From Branchiostoma floridae (Eukaryota > Chordata > Leptocardii > Amphioxiformes > Branchiostomatidae), in assembly GCF_000003815.2 (NCBI RefSeq), contig NC_049987.1:6549904-6613903 (forward strand): a stretch of 64,000 bases of DNA. The letters are read 5' to 3'. The translations under genes and the position numbers were made by a program. Shown piece by piece: positions 1 through 33,043 of this stretch (position 1 is the first letter of the stretch; every line of letters starts with the position of its first letter). The notes below the pieces were generated by a model. It worked only from the letters and a program-made list of their open reading frames with translations. It was not told where the DNA came from and searched no databases.

Positions 1-309
1 ACACACAAATGGCATGCGTCATCAATAACGTGATATTGTCAGCTACAGCCCGACATGACGTCAGTCACTGTATGTACACACAAAACCGTAACACGTCATC
101 ACTAACAGAGTTATTCTTTCACAACCCAAACAACACTGGCAAAACTATTAAACTATCCGCTGTACCCGTCTTGATGCCCTTATTCATCCCCAGCCCTAAT
201 CCGAGTTGTTAATAGATAATGACTTTCAGTCGTTGGCATATGCGTCATTTGAAGATCTCTAATCGTAGTTCCCAGTTGAAATTATCTACTATAACGGAGA
301 TGACCTGAC
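1..309. other. MyHC-C intron 3 (start)
   Basis: No myosin exon or recognisable element is visible here. By comparison with genes A and B this should be intronic, running off the window edge. Confidence 0.5.
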
Positions 310-435
310 CTTCCCGTTGGCCGTCTTGACCGTGACCATGTCGTCTTTGATGGACTGGATCTCCGCCCTGACGAACACCTCTTCCGGATCCGGAACGAAG
401 CACGCCTTCTTCGGATCGAAGGGCTCATTGCGAAT
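310..435 (-). CDS. MyHC-C coding exon 3
   Basis: 42 codons from IRNEPFDPKK to KTANGK. The acceptor is TTACAG. The donor reads GTCAGG, a weak form, but it falls exactly where MyHC-B exon 3 ends (TSTGK). The segment is part of the SH3-like N-terminal barrel. Confidence 0.87.
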
Positions 436-1060
436 CTGTAAGTAAAGAAAGTTTATGAAAGCACCAAGGAATGACTAATAAAGAGTTCATGACCCACCCC
501 AAGGATGGGGGTATGGGTGTATATGGGGTAATAAGCCTGGTCATTTGCTATCTGGTATCTGGTAGGCATCCTTCCATCTTTCCAGATGATGGCAGCACTC
601 TCTCCTTGCTATAACCACCGAATAAATCTACCGAAGGAGCGAAGCTTGATAGAAATTGCTAGAAATTCAGCGTCATAGCCGATATGAAATGGGGACTACT
701 GATTGGTCGACGTCGTCTGGCTATATGATAATTATACTTAAAGCACACTTCAATAGCGTTTATAGTTAGCTTTTTAATTATAGAAAAAACGTATGGCAAT
801 GGAACACACTACTAGTACAGTGGACTAGCCATACACCCCTACTGTAGTGCGTATACAAATGTTTGGCGGCAAGTTAAAGGAACGTAGATTGACACCGCCC
901 CTATGCAATAATAAGAAGTATTACAACATAAATCGATCATTGGATTATATATATTTGATTGCAAAAAAGAAGAGTGCAGCCAGGAAGTCCATACCTTGAG
1001 CATCTTATCTTCATCTCCCCACAGATATATGTAGGACGGATCGGAGCTTAAGTTGGCCAT
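310..1060 (-). CDS. Muscle myosin heavy chain gene C, 5' end (partial; two coding exons)
   Basis: This is the N-terminus of a third muscle-type myosin heavy chain. The coding exons are 995-1060 and 310-435, joined in phase 0. They encode a 22-residue leader beginning MANLSSDPSYIYLWGD and a 42-residue segment containing IRNEPFDPKKACFVPD, which is the start of the SH3-like N-terminal domain of class II myosins. The ATG sits in the context ACCATGG. An upstream in-frame ATG at 1087 has a poorer context and was not chosen. The next exon, expected to start TVTVK, lies left of the window. The gene is head-to-tail with MyHC-B. Its likely promoter is at 4342-4349, so intron 1 is about 3.2 kb. Myosin family identity is secure; completeness of the gene beyond the window is unknown. 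Confidence 0.88.
995..1060 (-). CDS. MyHC-C coding exon 2 (start exon)
   Basis: 22 codons, MANLSS to DKMLK. The donor follows AAG as GTATGG. The layout matches MyHC-B exon 2, which also has 22 codons and ends LK in phase 0. Confidence 0.87.
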
Positions 1061-2724
1061 GGTTGGAGGATTGCTCCTGGCGGTCACTGGTCAAAGAAAC
1101 AGATTCCCGGAGAGACTGGATGGCAACGGAAATAGATTCCCGGAAGGAAACACTGCACAGCCCTGGACCTGCGCAGGAAAGTTGTTGAAACAATGCCGTT
1201 AAGAACTGATAATCATACAAATAAACAAAATTATTCTGATACTTCATGCTTGCTTGTTTAGGATAGTTGTTAATACCCAACGAAGGAAGATCTGTTCAAA
1301 TATCTTACGTCATTATCTAACTGCGATATACTGTAAAAACTCTGTAAGTTCGTCTTCATATGTTTTAAGAAGAGAGAAGAGGCATGTAAACGATAATATA
1401 AGTATAGCTTTTTGTTTACTCCATTTGTACCAAACTGACTGCATTCAGCCCCAATGGGGCATGAATATGCAATAAACTTCATTGTCATTATAATAAGCAT
1501 ATAAGAATTCTCGAATTCTAATTTCTAGACGGGCCATGAATTTTCATTCTTCCATGGTGAGGTTATAATTATCCTGATTCTGGTACACCGCGCAAAATTA
1601 AGCTCATTTTCCCGGAACGAAGGGGTGCAGAGCCACAGTGTGCAGAGCCACCGTGCGGAATTTCGTAGTACTACACACAAACGCGCGCGCTAATCAGACA
1701 AGTGACGGGAAGGCTTGCCGCTCTTGTTTTCCTACCCAACCATTGTCACACATCCCAGTCACACCGTCAGTGTCCAAAGTATCGAGGTACGTTTGAGTTA
1801 CCCTTACCATGCTCGCTAAAGCTGTCTGTTTCGTGCCCCGGTGCTTGACTTTAGCCCAAGGACGTTGCTTTAGCCCAAGTAAAGTAAGCTACTTTCTCTG
1901 AGAAGGGGGAGGGGGTAAAATATGCACAAGCAAAATGATGCGAGTATAAAACAATAATTAGCACCTGACGTCTTTACTGTTACGATATGATTAAAGATAA
2001 CTAAGTAAACAATTCCTCGATTTGTATAAGGGCTCCCCTATTGGAAATACAGCGAAGCCTCCCTGACGCGGCCTGGTGTTGATTATGCCAAGAGCACCAA
2101 AGTTCGCGCCCAGGGATACAAGGTTCCCTAGGGGTTTGGCGAGTGCTTGGTTGGATCTCCTATATTCACATTTTTCAGCACTTTGACAATCCAGGCGGTT
2201 TGAGAAATATGTTTCCCTGTCTATTTATTGTCTAAAAAAAACTGCACAGTTTTTCTAGCCCACTATCAAGCTTTTTTTAGCCATTTCAGCCCCGAACGAA
2301 AGCATAAAAACTCCATTCACACCCGCCCTGTGCAAGATTTCCCGCGCAAATTGCAAAACAACAACAATGGCAAAGAAATCAGCCTTCTCTGTATGATACA
2401 TCGACAACACTACCTCTAGGTACGTAATATAATCATCTGAATCGACGGAGCATACTGTACAGAGTACCGTTAAATGTAAAGAGGAGAAATGGGAATTTTG
2501 GGCTATTCAGTAGCTATGATGATCTGTATGATGTGAAAGTGCCAGGCGTACAGCCTTCGAAACGTACCCTCACTGCTACTGATGTACATGACCCTACATC
2601 ATGCATGCTTGTCCGCAATGCCACGGTTTGTGCCACTCCTCGCCACACACTGGAACGTTTGCGGATCGCCCTGAAGTTCGCGTTTGGCGATCTGAGAAGC
2701 CCTGTTGGTGTGATTGGGCCGTTC

Positions 2725-3160
2725 CAAAAAATAAATGTGGGGGGTGGGTTGAAGAGGTCGGATTTTACCGAGGGGGGGTCAAGCAAATCTTGGATACGGA
2801 TTTCGTTTGAACGGGGGGGTCGAGATAGGTCTGGATATGGGTTTTTCTACAAAAAAGTCAAGAAAATCTGGATTTAGATACTTCTACTCCTATCTTAGTT
2901 ACAGTACTGTAAGGGCAAGGTTCTAGGATGAAAATTATGAGGGGGTAAGGTTATTCAGATGAAATAAAAGGGGTATAAGAGGCATTTGGGACTTGGATGA
3001 AATAAAGGGGGGGTCGGAGCTCTCGGATGAAATTAGAGGGGGGTCGAGGCACTCGGATGAAATTCAAAGGGGGGGTCAGGCTCTCGGATGAAATCCAAAG
3101 GGGGGTTGAAGCAATTGGAAAATCCGACCTCTTCAACCCCCCCTCCACATTTATTTTTCA
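2725..3160. mobile_element. Inverted-repeat element with internal 30-35 bp tandem repeats
   Basis: The left end, from AAAAATAAATGTGGGGGG, and the right end near 3117-3160 are inverted repeats of about 40 bp; both include TTGAAGAGGTCGGATTTT. Between them, about five short tandem units repeat CTCGGATGAAAT followed by a G-run. There is no transposase ORF. This looks like a nonautonomous DNA transposon. No target duplication was identified. Confidence 0.6.
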
Positions 3161-3549
3161 CCACAGCCGGTCGCGAGGTCGGAATCCATGTTGGTCGTGG
3201 TGTGACATTCCACCGGCCGGCGCGCCACTTCCGGTATACCATATGGAAGGGTACGTCATATCCGGGACATCATATGGTTAACCTACGTCATGACCTTTAA
3301 TAGGCGCCATCAAGGGGCGTGCCCTCTAGCGAATTAATAGCTCAATTTAAGCTCTTCTTTGACCAAGAGAAGCATCGCCTAAACAGGTCAACTTCGGTAC
3401 CAAATATATACTGACAAGGGGAGCATTAATAACTGGGATTACCAAGAATTAAAGTGGAGAAATTTGCTCAATTGCTAGCGCGGTTCGAAGGTCGTGAGCT
3501 CGAAACACTCGGAATCAATATCGCATACTTTTAACGGGTGATGAACTAA

Positions 3550-3605
3550 ATTCTGTGTCTGTATCTATATAGCCGGTATACCCGGCCTCTGGCATAGCAC
3601 ACCGT
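3550..3605 (+). repeat. Interspersed repeat fragment, second copy at 56430-56500
   Basis: Contains GTATCTATATAGCCGGTATA followed by a GGC(A/G)TA(G/A)CACACC block. The same blocks in the same order occur on the opposite strand near 56430-56500. This implies a dispersed repeat family of unknown class. Confidence 0.5.
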
Positions 3606-4297
3606 ACATGTATAAAGATGTCTCGGTGACAAAAGTGCGAAGCAACAAGGTCAAAGTTGTCGGCTAACGCTTTAAAGTTCTTCTGGCGAGTTAGCCTAGC
3701 GCACTTACCACCTAACGCGCCCTGTGGGTCCCTAATGCTTCTCAACGCGTAATTGCAGCCCCCTCCCTTCGGCTGACGCCCCATCCCCGCAGCGCTTTCC
3801 CACAATAATGTATCTCTTTTCCTCCCAAACCATGTTTAACACCACAAGTATTTCACAATATCACGTGCGAAATGATTCGGTAGTAAGTGTACCTCTTATC
3901 TCTGTCTCACTAAAGTGATACAGTGTGATGTGACAAAACCATGCATTTGAGAGAAAGAAGCTGGTTTCACATTCGTTTGTACTATAACGAGGATCGCCAA
4001 AGCGTAATTGACAATGAATACCAACGTTTCATCCTACAATTCCATGGGGTGAAAAAAATACATTGACAGGAAAGATGTCCTCTGATCATAGTTAACCATG
4101 ATTGTAGATTGATGGAAATTGTTCCGACACATGAAATACATGTATATTTATGATCATTTACGATCATAAGGAGGGCTATATTCGGCTAGCCAAAATTTCA
4201 ACCCTCGTAAAAAGTTCAAATATCTACTATGAAATTTAAGTTTAACTTTTAGCCAGTGTACAAAAACGTGTATATAAAATGGGTAGATCCGACTTAC

Positions 4298-4317
4298 CTT
4301 ACGGTTGCAACGCTGTA
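4298..4317 (-). other. MyHC-C noncoding leader exon 1 (predicted)
   Basis: On the minus strand a short segment containing TACAGCGTT ends in AAG followed by the strong donor GTAAGTC. It begins 32 bp downstream of a TATA box. The same arrangement is seen ahead of MyHC-A and MyHC-B, which is the main reason for the call. No transcript evidence is available. Confidence 0.55.
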
Positions 4318-4341
4318 CGGGGAATGCCGGGACCCCCTCTC

Positions 4342-4349
4342 TTTTTATA
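4342..4349 (-). promoter_or_regulatory. TATA box of MyHC-C
   Basis: TATAAAAA on the minus strand, 33 bp before the ACAGC motif of the predicted leader exon. Confidence 0.55.
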
Positions 4350-6598
4350 CCGGCATAAAGAGTGCAAAGATTCCATAAATACGTCTTCTTCTTCTCATGG
4401 TAGCACCGGCCATGTTTAGCGGACAAGATGAATTTCCACTTTTCGAAATTCTTTTTTCTCTCGGCATTTTCTCGTCCGCAAAAGGCGGGTGGAATTAGGG
4501 AGCGAGACATACACGGAGGGTAGCGGCTAACAATAGAAAGGAGCCCGAGCACGCCGCCCTGAGCGCCGCCAGTAACCCAATATTCCTGGAAAAAATCTCT
4601 TCAGGCTTTCGTAGGTGTAACAAAGTTTCATTCGTTTTGAGCAGGCAAAACTTTCTATTCATTACATCCATATGACGTATTGAAATACCCAATTTTAATC
4701 TCTTCATCGCTATAAGCATTTAATGCCAAGTATGCCAGACGTATACGGCCATACGGTTGCTACAAGAAACTGTCACCGGTGTTGAACAGTTTTCATTTTG
4801 TCTCATTTACTTGGAATCGTTTTGTGACAAATGATTGAACGAGACGAGACTAGTTCGATTTACTTTGTCTGTTTTGCTGTTGAAGTCCACTCGTAATATT
4901 TTCTAATTGGAACTGAAATAACTGGGGAGAAGACTAGATTTCTTTACGAGCAAAGAAGCTCTTCTTGTATGATGTGTGTGTGGGGAGAGGGGGGGGGGGC
5001 AAATATGTTTTGTAGGTATCGTTGAACGTTGAAGTTCGTTGAACCAGTCAGACGTATGTAAAAATTCTAGAAAAGCATGGGTCTTGGTCACAATTTCACC
5101 TACAGTACTATGTATGAGACCTTCGACGTGTGTTTTCTTTTATAATACGGTTGTAACAATGAATGTTGAAACAGGGAATCGAAGTCCTTCTGAGACCACC
5201 CACCCCCCTCCTCGACAATTTCTCTTTTGTATCGAGGGGGGAGGGAGGGTTTATCTCCAAGCAGAACCTACGGTAGTACAAGACAGTATCAAAAGCTGAC
5301 AAAGGAGTGTAGCCGGCCTAGGAGTGTCAGCTTTTGATACTATCGTATGCTACCGTAAGATATTATGCTACCCTGCCTGGAGATAAGGATGGGTGGGTCA
5401 CTTAACATGTCGCAAACAGATATTTTAAGCTTATCTTCTCTCAATGACTGAAGGAGAAAGGCACCGATTTCAAGTGAACGAAAGTCCTCTATATCATATA
5501 TTGACTCTCCTATCTAAACAGTGCATAATTGGACTCGGCCAACAATTTTCCCATGCTTGTATCGAGGCAGGGTCACTGTCCATGTCGCGGACCACTGATG
5601 CCCGGAGCAGCTGGACTACCCTTTTGCACACCACGCCACCCCGGTCCTGCCCCATACGGGACCTCCCATATACGCACGGCAGGCGGGCAGTTTTCCCATG
5701 TCCGAAAACTCTCCATTTAGCACCAACAAAAATCGATACAACCTTCATCGTTGTGAAGCCAGATGAACTATATTTACCCCATGTCCTTCATCTACCTATT
5801 AACCTGCTTATGTAATTCACTTAGCTCTTCGCAAAAGTAAAAGAATAAGGGTTCAGAAGAGGTCAAAATTTGTTATTTTGACTGACTTTTCCACTTTGAC
5901 TCTGACGATAAAACAATATACGATATCAGGTGTACCACCGTGTTTCATATTGCGTTCGACACTTTTCAAATTAACCGCAACTATAATTTTGTTTTCCTCA
6001 CACACGACTCATTTCCATTAAGGCAGTACTATGCTCCAGAAGGGAATGTTATTTTCCAATAGATTATGTATTAATTAACACATAATCAGCCGGGTTTTAA
6101 CAGAATTTCACTTGTGGTGTGTTTGTCCAACAATATGACACCCATGCAGATCCTACCCATGTACTTCGAGGTCTGATGTCTATCGGAATATAACACCCTC
6201 TTATGAAGTTTAGGACTCCTTTAATGATACTTTTGAATTTGAGGTCATCTTTAAAGCTTATCCCTCCCTTTTAGTTTAAGAAATTTGATATTAGCGATCT
6301 ATGTCCATGGGTTTCCGATTACGTTCATGCCCAAAGTGTACACTGCGGTTCCTTTCCCTTCTCTATATTCTATTTCCCTAAAATGTGTTTTACCCGACTG
6401 TACATATGTCGCTCTGGATATTCCAACATCATATAATACAGTTTGCACATTGTGCAATTATTATATAAATTAGAACTGTTGCTGTATATTGTCATTAACT
6501 CAATGTGTAAGATATTGATATTTCTTTGCACGTTTCCTTCTCTGTTTTTACCAAGTGTATTCAACACAGTAGACGTAGGATATTCACACAATGAAAGC
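4350..6598. other. Intergenic region between MyHC-B 3' end and MyHC-C promoter
   Basis: No supported gene. Short ORFs here lack codon structure or homology. The palindromic element at 5245-5397 is the only clear feature. Confidence 0.5.
5245..5397. mobile_element. Palindromic MITE-like element (CTCCAAGCAG family)
   Basis: The ends are inverted repeats beginning TTATCTCCAAGCAG and, on the other strand, TTATCTCCAGGCAG. The centre is a second inverted repeat, AGTATCAAAAGCTGACA against TGTCAGCTTTTGATACT. It shares its termini and inner TAGTATCAAA motif with the element at 54205-54345. Confidence 0.6.
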
Positions 6599-6604
6599 TT
6601 TATT
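6599..6604 (-). terminator. Candidate polyadenylation signal for MyHC-B
   Basis: AATAAA on the minus strand, about 790 bp after the last recognised MyHC-B exon. No nearer AATAAA was seen. The assignment is by position only. Confidence 0.35.
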
Positions 6605-7385
6605 CATTTCTTCCAGTGCTGAGATAATAAAGTCCTAAGATATGAAATCAAAGAAATCACAAAGCACCAAGATAAAACGGGAAATTGAGACGTTTGCGGA
6701 ACGAATGCTACATGGCCATATCGGTCGCTCTAGCGAAATTCTTCAGCTTAAAGGCACTGGCTTCCAAATCCGTGAATCCAGAGGGCGCTTATAGTTTCGT
6801 GTGTATGTCGACTTCCTTTTCCGTTGGTCCATTTCCGTTCAGACTTCGACCAGCCTCTAGGACTCCTCAAATGGCTTCTGCAATGGAGGGTCGGTATAGA
6901 AAAGAGAATAGGTAGGAAATACTGATGAATAGATTCATCAGGCTGGCAAACGTAAAAAAAACATTCCTTGCAACCAAGTTCAAGTTTTTCTTACATGGCA
7001 AGCTTTTATCTGGCACAGGACTGAAATGACTGGAGTTACTTCTCGCGGCTAGATAGACTACAGAAACGTTCGCAGGTAAGACGAGTGTGGTTGTGTACAG
7101 GAGAATTTTTCCTCGTACTAGTTCTATATGTATGAAAATTTACACACTTAGTTGTAGAACTAATGTTATTGTCACCTTTTGTGACGAAGAGTCCCTTCAT
7201 CAGAAAGAAAGCGTTATAACTTGACTTGCTTTTCTGTTCGGATGAATGTATTCTCTGAATTCGTTTTAAAAGCTTCGGTCTAGAGTTAGCCATAAGCTGG
7301 TGAGAATTCTGTTGATAAGTATGCTTTGTATTTTTATCTGTGGGTACGTTGAAAATGGGGGATTTTTTACAAGACATTATGCTTT
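6605..7385 (-). other. MyHC-B 3' UTR or last intron
   Basis: No exon with a clear myosin match. The acceptor CTGTAG near 7060 would give a two-codon tail ending at a stop. The acceptor TATCTAG just after it would give a 22-codon tail. Either could be the terminal exon if exon 41 is spliced. Confidence 0.35.
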
Positions 7386-29390
<22,005 letters not shown>

Positions 29391-29803
29391 GGTTGGTGCT
29401 GACGGATGGGGCCCACTCAGATGCCGAGAGTCGGATGAAGCACGGGAGGTTTGGAACGCTCAACAACAGCTAAAAGTATGTTTGTCGTTTTAATATCAAT
29501 ATACAGGGGTTATGATTGTTATCAGCAAACCCTTATTCCACTAGAGAGTGCCGGTGAAGAGCAAACAACCATTTGACAGATTGCTGAACGGATTTCATGT
29601 ACAAAGAGCCATCTTTTAAAATTCAGCTTATAAATCCGTGCATCTGTATATTACGAATTCACGGAGAATAGACCTACATTGAAATAATACAAACAAGATA
29701 CCAAGTGACCAATATCATGGATTTGTAAGTACGAACTATCGTAAAACATACAAGCGAACGTATTTGAAAAACTGGAGCGCTCTTGCGTACATGCAAAACT
29801 TAC

Positions 29804-29820
29804 CTCGCATTAAGCTGTGT
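29804..29820 (-). other. MyHC-B noncoding leader exon 1 (predicted)
   Basis: ACACAGCTTAATGCGAG followed by GTAAGT on the minus strand. The TATA box begins 31 bp upstream. Splicing to the acceptor at 29470 gives a 334-bp intron. Confidence 0.6.
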
Positions 29821-29844
29821 GAAGTAAAGGAAACGAAGTACCAG

Positions 29845-29851
29845 TTTTATA
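29845..29851 (-). promoter_or_regulatory. TATA box of MyHC-B
   Basis: TATAAAA, 31 bp upstream of ACACAGC. About 45 bp further upstream is CCTTTTTGG, one base short of a consensus CArG box. Confidence 0.6.
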
Positions 29852-29859
29852 AATGTCCT

Positions 29860-32170
29860 ACTTTTGGTCAAGGGCGGGTTTGACTTGAACTTTCCAAAAA
29901 GGAAGGCCGTCCCATGATTATAGCTAACAGGACAAGATTTCAAAACCATAGCTGGGCCAGAGAAAAAATTAAACTGTGCGCCAACGTGTTTGCTGTGACC
30001 CGTCCTTTTACTTCTCATCCGTTATTGGTAGAAGGGGAATTCGAGAAGGACGAAAAATAGTAAAAACTGAAATGGGGAAGGTTACAGTTAAGGATCGTCC
30101 TTGGGAGTGGTTGCCAAGGTTGTACCAATTTGAAGGGCTGGGCCAAACTCAGGTTTTATGTTTGAATTTAGGCTTGGTGGGGACAAACGTGGCTGGTCAT
30201 TGTTTTCTAACGCACTGTCGAATGTTAAAAATTGGACAGTTGCACATTCTTCTCTCATCAAAACCATCTACGGATCGTATTCCGTCATTTCTGCGTCTCT
30301 CATTAACGTCTGTTTTCTCTTGAATATTTCTGTCACTTGATTCAAGGCGCGGCCGGAGTAGCTTCACGTCACGTACATCATGCCTTTATACAGTCCGCCC
30401 GCTGCGTCTCGTAAAGTTTCTTTTTCCACTGAGCGACCGCTGAACGACCAAAAAATCTACAAATCATTCAACTGTAGAACTTTTTTCTTACATTTGTGTG
30501 TCTTTGCGCCTTTTTAGAATATACCTCTATGTCATGCATTTTTTTCCAATTATTTGAGGAAACAAAACCGAGCTTAATGGTGAGACAAATCCAATTTCGG
30601 TCTCTCGATGATCGTTAAACACGGCATCTGCACGCCGATGTAGGGCGTCCTCCAAAACCAGTCTGACGGCAAAACTAAAGGAGATAGGTCAGCCAAAGGT
30701 CTGAGGAAACTTCTGCAGCATGACCCCGAACCTGGCCGCTATGGATGTGCATTTTTGAGCCACCCAAGTTTTGGTCTACCGAGCCGGATTAGGGGACAAA
30801 GATGATCCTATATTCGTCCTGACATCTGAACCGTCGGTCTGGAGACATCATATTCCAAAACTCACAAATGTCAGCATGTTTCCTTTAAAAGGGACAGGAA
30901 TATTTATGCATTCCACCCGTCTCGCCACTGGGACAGTGGTTACATTGTATAGAATTCCAAATATGTCATTTGTTAGATTTACAGCTTTTTGATGTCATTG
31001 TGCCTTTAACTGACTGATTTTAAAGCCGCAATGCATTTAAACAATATTGTAATATTTTGTAATAGCTTTTTTCAGTTGCAACTAAGGGTCAACAATGAAA
31101 GAATTGTAGGTCAGTAAGGCAGTGTATGTGTAGGTGGTGGATTTGGCGATGGGCTGGTTTTTGCGACTTCTTTCTTGTATGGACTTGTCTGCAGTCTGTC
31201 TGTGCTCCTATTCTAGCTGTGTGACACGTTGTGGACGTGCAGGATTGTTCAAAGTCACACACGATACCTCCACATGAACTCTGGTAACGTTCCGCTACAG
31301 TTTTTTTAGTTCTTTGTTTGTTTCCTGTGAGGTAATCCGCCGGTGTAAGGCCTCCGCCGGCCAGTATTGTCCATGTTTGAAACTAGTTCACATTCAATTT
31401 ATTTGAATGAATTATGTTAGCCCTTATTGTTATGTTAACTAGGATGTTACGCTTTATCCTATACCCCTATTTTGTACTTTATGTAATAGTTGTTGCCATA
31501 CTTTGTACCATGTACAATTGTCGTGCAATAAAGTTCTTCTTCTTCTTCATCATCATCCTACGGTATCGTCTGTGGTTACACGGCTCTACTCATGAAAATC
31601 TCTACCTCATCAGTCATGGTGTATCGATAGAAAGAAAAGAGTTTACAGCTGAGTTTTGTACGACATATCCACGACTCCTTTATACTGGCTTAAGTTTGCT
31701 GTCTTAAATCTGTCGCACGACGAATGTAACAGGCCCTAAGGAATGAAGCATGTTGGTATTGCTCACCCCCTAGGAGATGAGTCCTAGATATTTGGGACAC
31801 ACTTTGCCATCTTGTTTTATTTACACAAGTTGGTATTCCAGTCATGCTGTTCCCTCATTCTTTCGACTCATGATGTCCTTGCAAATACAGCCACCCCACA
31901 AACCCTCCGTTAGATATTTGATCTACCCGACCCTTTCCGGTTCACACCAGCTGCCAGGTTCTTCCTTTTTTAAAAGGTAGATATTAAATTATTTTTGTAA
32001 TACTTCATCAGAAACAACTTGCTGTTGAAGCCCAATTCTTTATGTGGTATAATCCCCTGCCGGGTACAGGGCTCCCTTCTCAGTAAAGAAGGGTCCGACC
32101 ATATCCCTTAAGGCAAGAAATAGCTATTAACTATAAAAACAGACGAGTCTTTTGTGATGATACATCCACA
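29860..32170. other. Intergenic region between gene D 3' end and MyHC-B promoter
   Basis: No supported gene. It holds the possible LINE tail at 31395-31555 and the left end of the segmental duplication from about 31985. Confidence 0.5.
31395..31555 (+). mobile_element. Possible 3' tail of a non-LTR retrotransposon
   Basis: The stretch ends GTGCAATAAAGTTCTTCTTC followed by a short microsatellite, a typical 3' end of CR1/L2-type LINEs. No ORF remains, so this would be a 5'-truncated copy. Confidence 0.4.
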
Positions 32171-32176
32171 TTTATT
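32171..32176 (-). terminator. Possible distal polyadenylation signal, gene D
   Basis: AATAAA on the minus strand, duplicated from MyHC-A (38605-38610). The nearer MyHC-A signal at 39393-39398 is mutated to AACAAA in this copy. Confidence 0.3.
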
Positions 32177-32365
32177 ACATACCCAAGCTGGGTGGTGAAC
32201 TTGGCGTTGTTGACATGCCAAATATACCAAGCGCTGAACCGTAAATGTAACAGATGCTTCAGATTCCAAGTTCAGTTCAGTTCATCCATCCGGTGACACT
32301 CCGGTGATTCCAAACCAGATCTAAACTTAAGGGACTGAAGTACTGTTTGTACGTGCCTGTATGCG

Positions 32366-32415
32366 TGTGTGTGTGTGTGTATGTGTGTGTGTGTGTGTGT
32401 GTGTTTGATTGTGTA

Positions 32416-32468
<53 letters not shown>

Positions 32469-32520
32469 ACGTATGCGGTATGCGTGTGTGTGTGTGTGTG
32501 TGTATGCGTGTGTGTTCGTG
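32366..32520. repeat. (GT)n microsatellite
   Basis: Long interrupted GTGTGT tract; its duplicate is at 38755-38845. Confidence 0.95.
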
Positions 32521-33016
32521 CGTTTGTGTATGTGTTTGCGTACGTGCGCGCCCGCGTGTGTGTAAGGGGGGCAACGTAGTTTCTGAATATTCTGGTGAAG
32601 ATTTCTATCTCTGATTGCCATGTCTGCAAACTAGCTTCAGTACAGAAGGTTTCTTCATTCGGGTTTTCTGAACGGGTGCATAAAGTTGCACGTTATAAAG
32701 CTGCTCAGTCACATGAAAACTAGTCTATAACCATGAAGTCATAACTAGCCATCTGTCGAACTTAATTACCAAAGTATTTTTACCAATCACTTTGCTACCT
32801 TCCATTATGCCAGTGAATACTCCATAACCATATCAAGTTACAAGCTACAAGTTTCTTATCTGTTACGTATGAGAATGAAAACAGTGAATTATGTTTCGAT
32901 GCTGAGATACAAATGTATATGAAGTTTACAGAAACTTTAAGTTGTCTATTTGTTTTGAGTCGCTTTCTTTTGGGCATGCAGATAAACAATAAGGGGAAAC
33001 TTGAGATTTGGCGTCT

Positions 33017-33043
33017 TTATTCTTCTTGGTGCAATTTCTGGAT
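33017..33043 (-). CDS. Gene D last exon (copy of MyHC-A exon 42)
   Basis: IQKLHQEE and stop, identical in coding sequence to MyHC-A exon 42. The TAA overlaps an AATAAA. Confidence 0.6.
   Translation of the reverse strand: MQKLHQEE

Larger units (their letters stand above)
1061..4297 (-). other. MyHC-C 5' UTR remainder and intron 1
   Basis: Noncoding. Two possible acceptors for the start exon are CTTTGACCAG (exon from 1086) and CCTGCGCAG further upstream; I cannot choose between them. The stretch also holds the inverted-repeat element at 2725-3160 and a repeat fragment at 3550-3605. Confidence 0.5.

Noticed and set aside
839-1087. MTARSNPPT extension upstream of the MyHC-C start
   Set aside because: The downstream ATG has the stronger context and gives the same 22-residue exon as MyHC-B. 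The upstream ATG lies next to a possible acceptor and may be noncoding.
32272-32629. ORFs made of His-Thr or Cys-Val repeats
   Set aside because: Direct translation of the (GT)n microsatellite in several frames.
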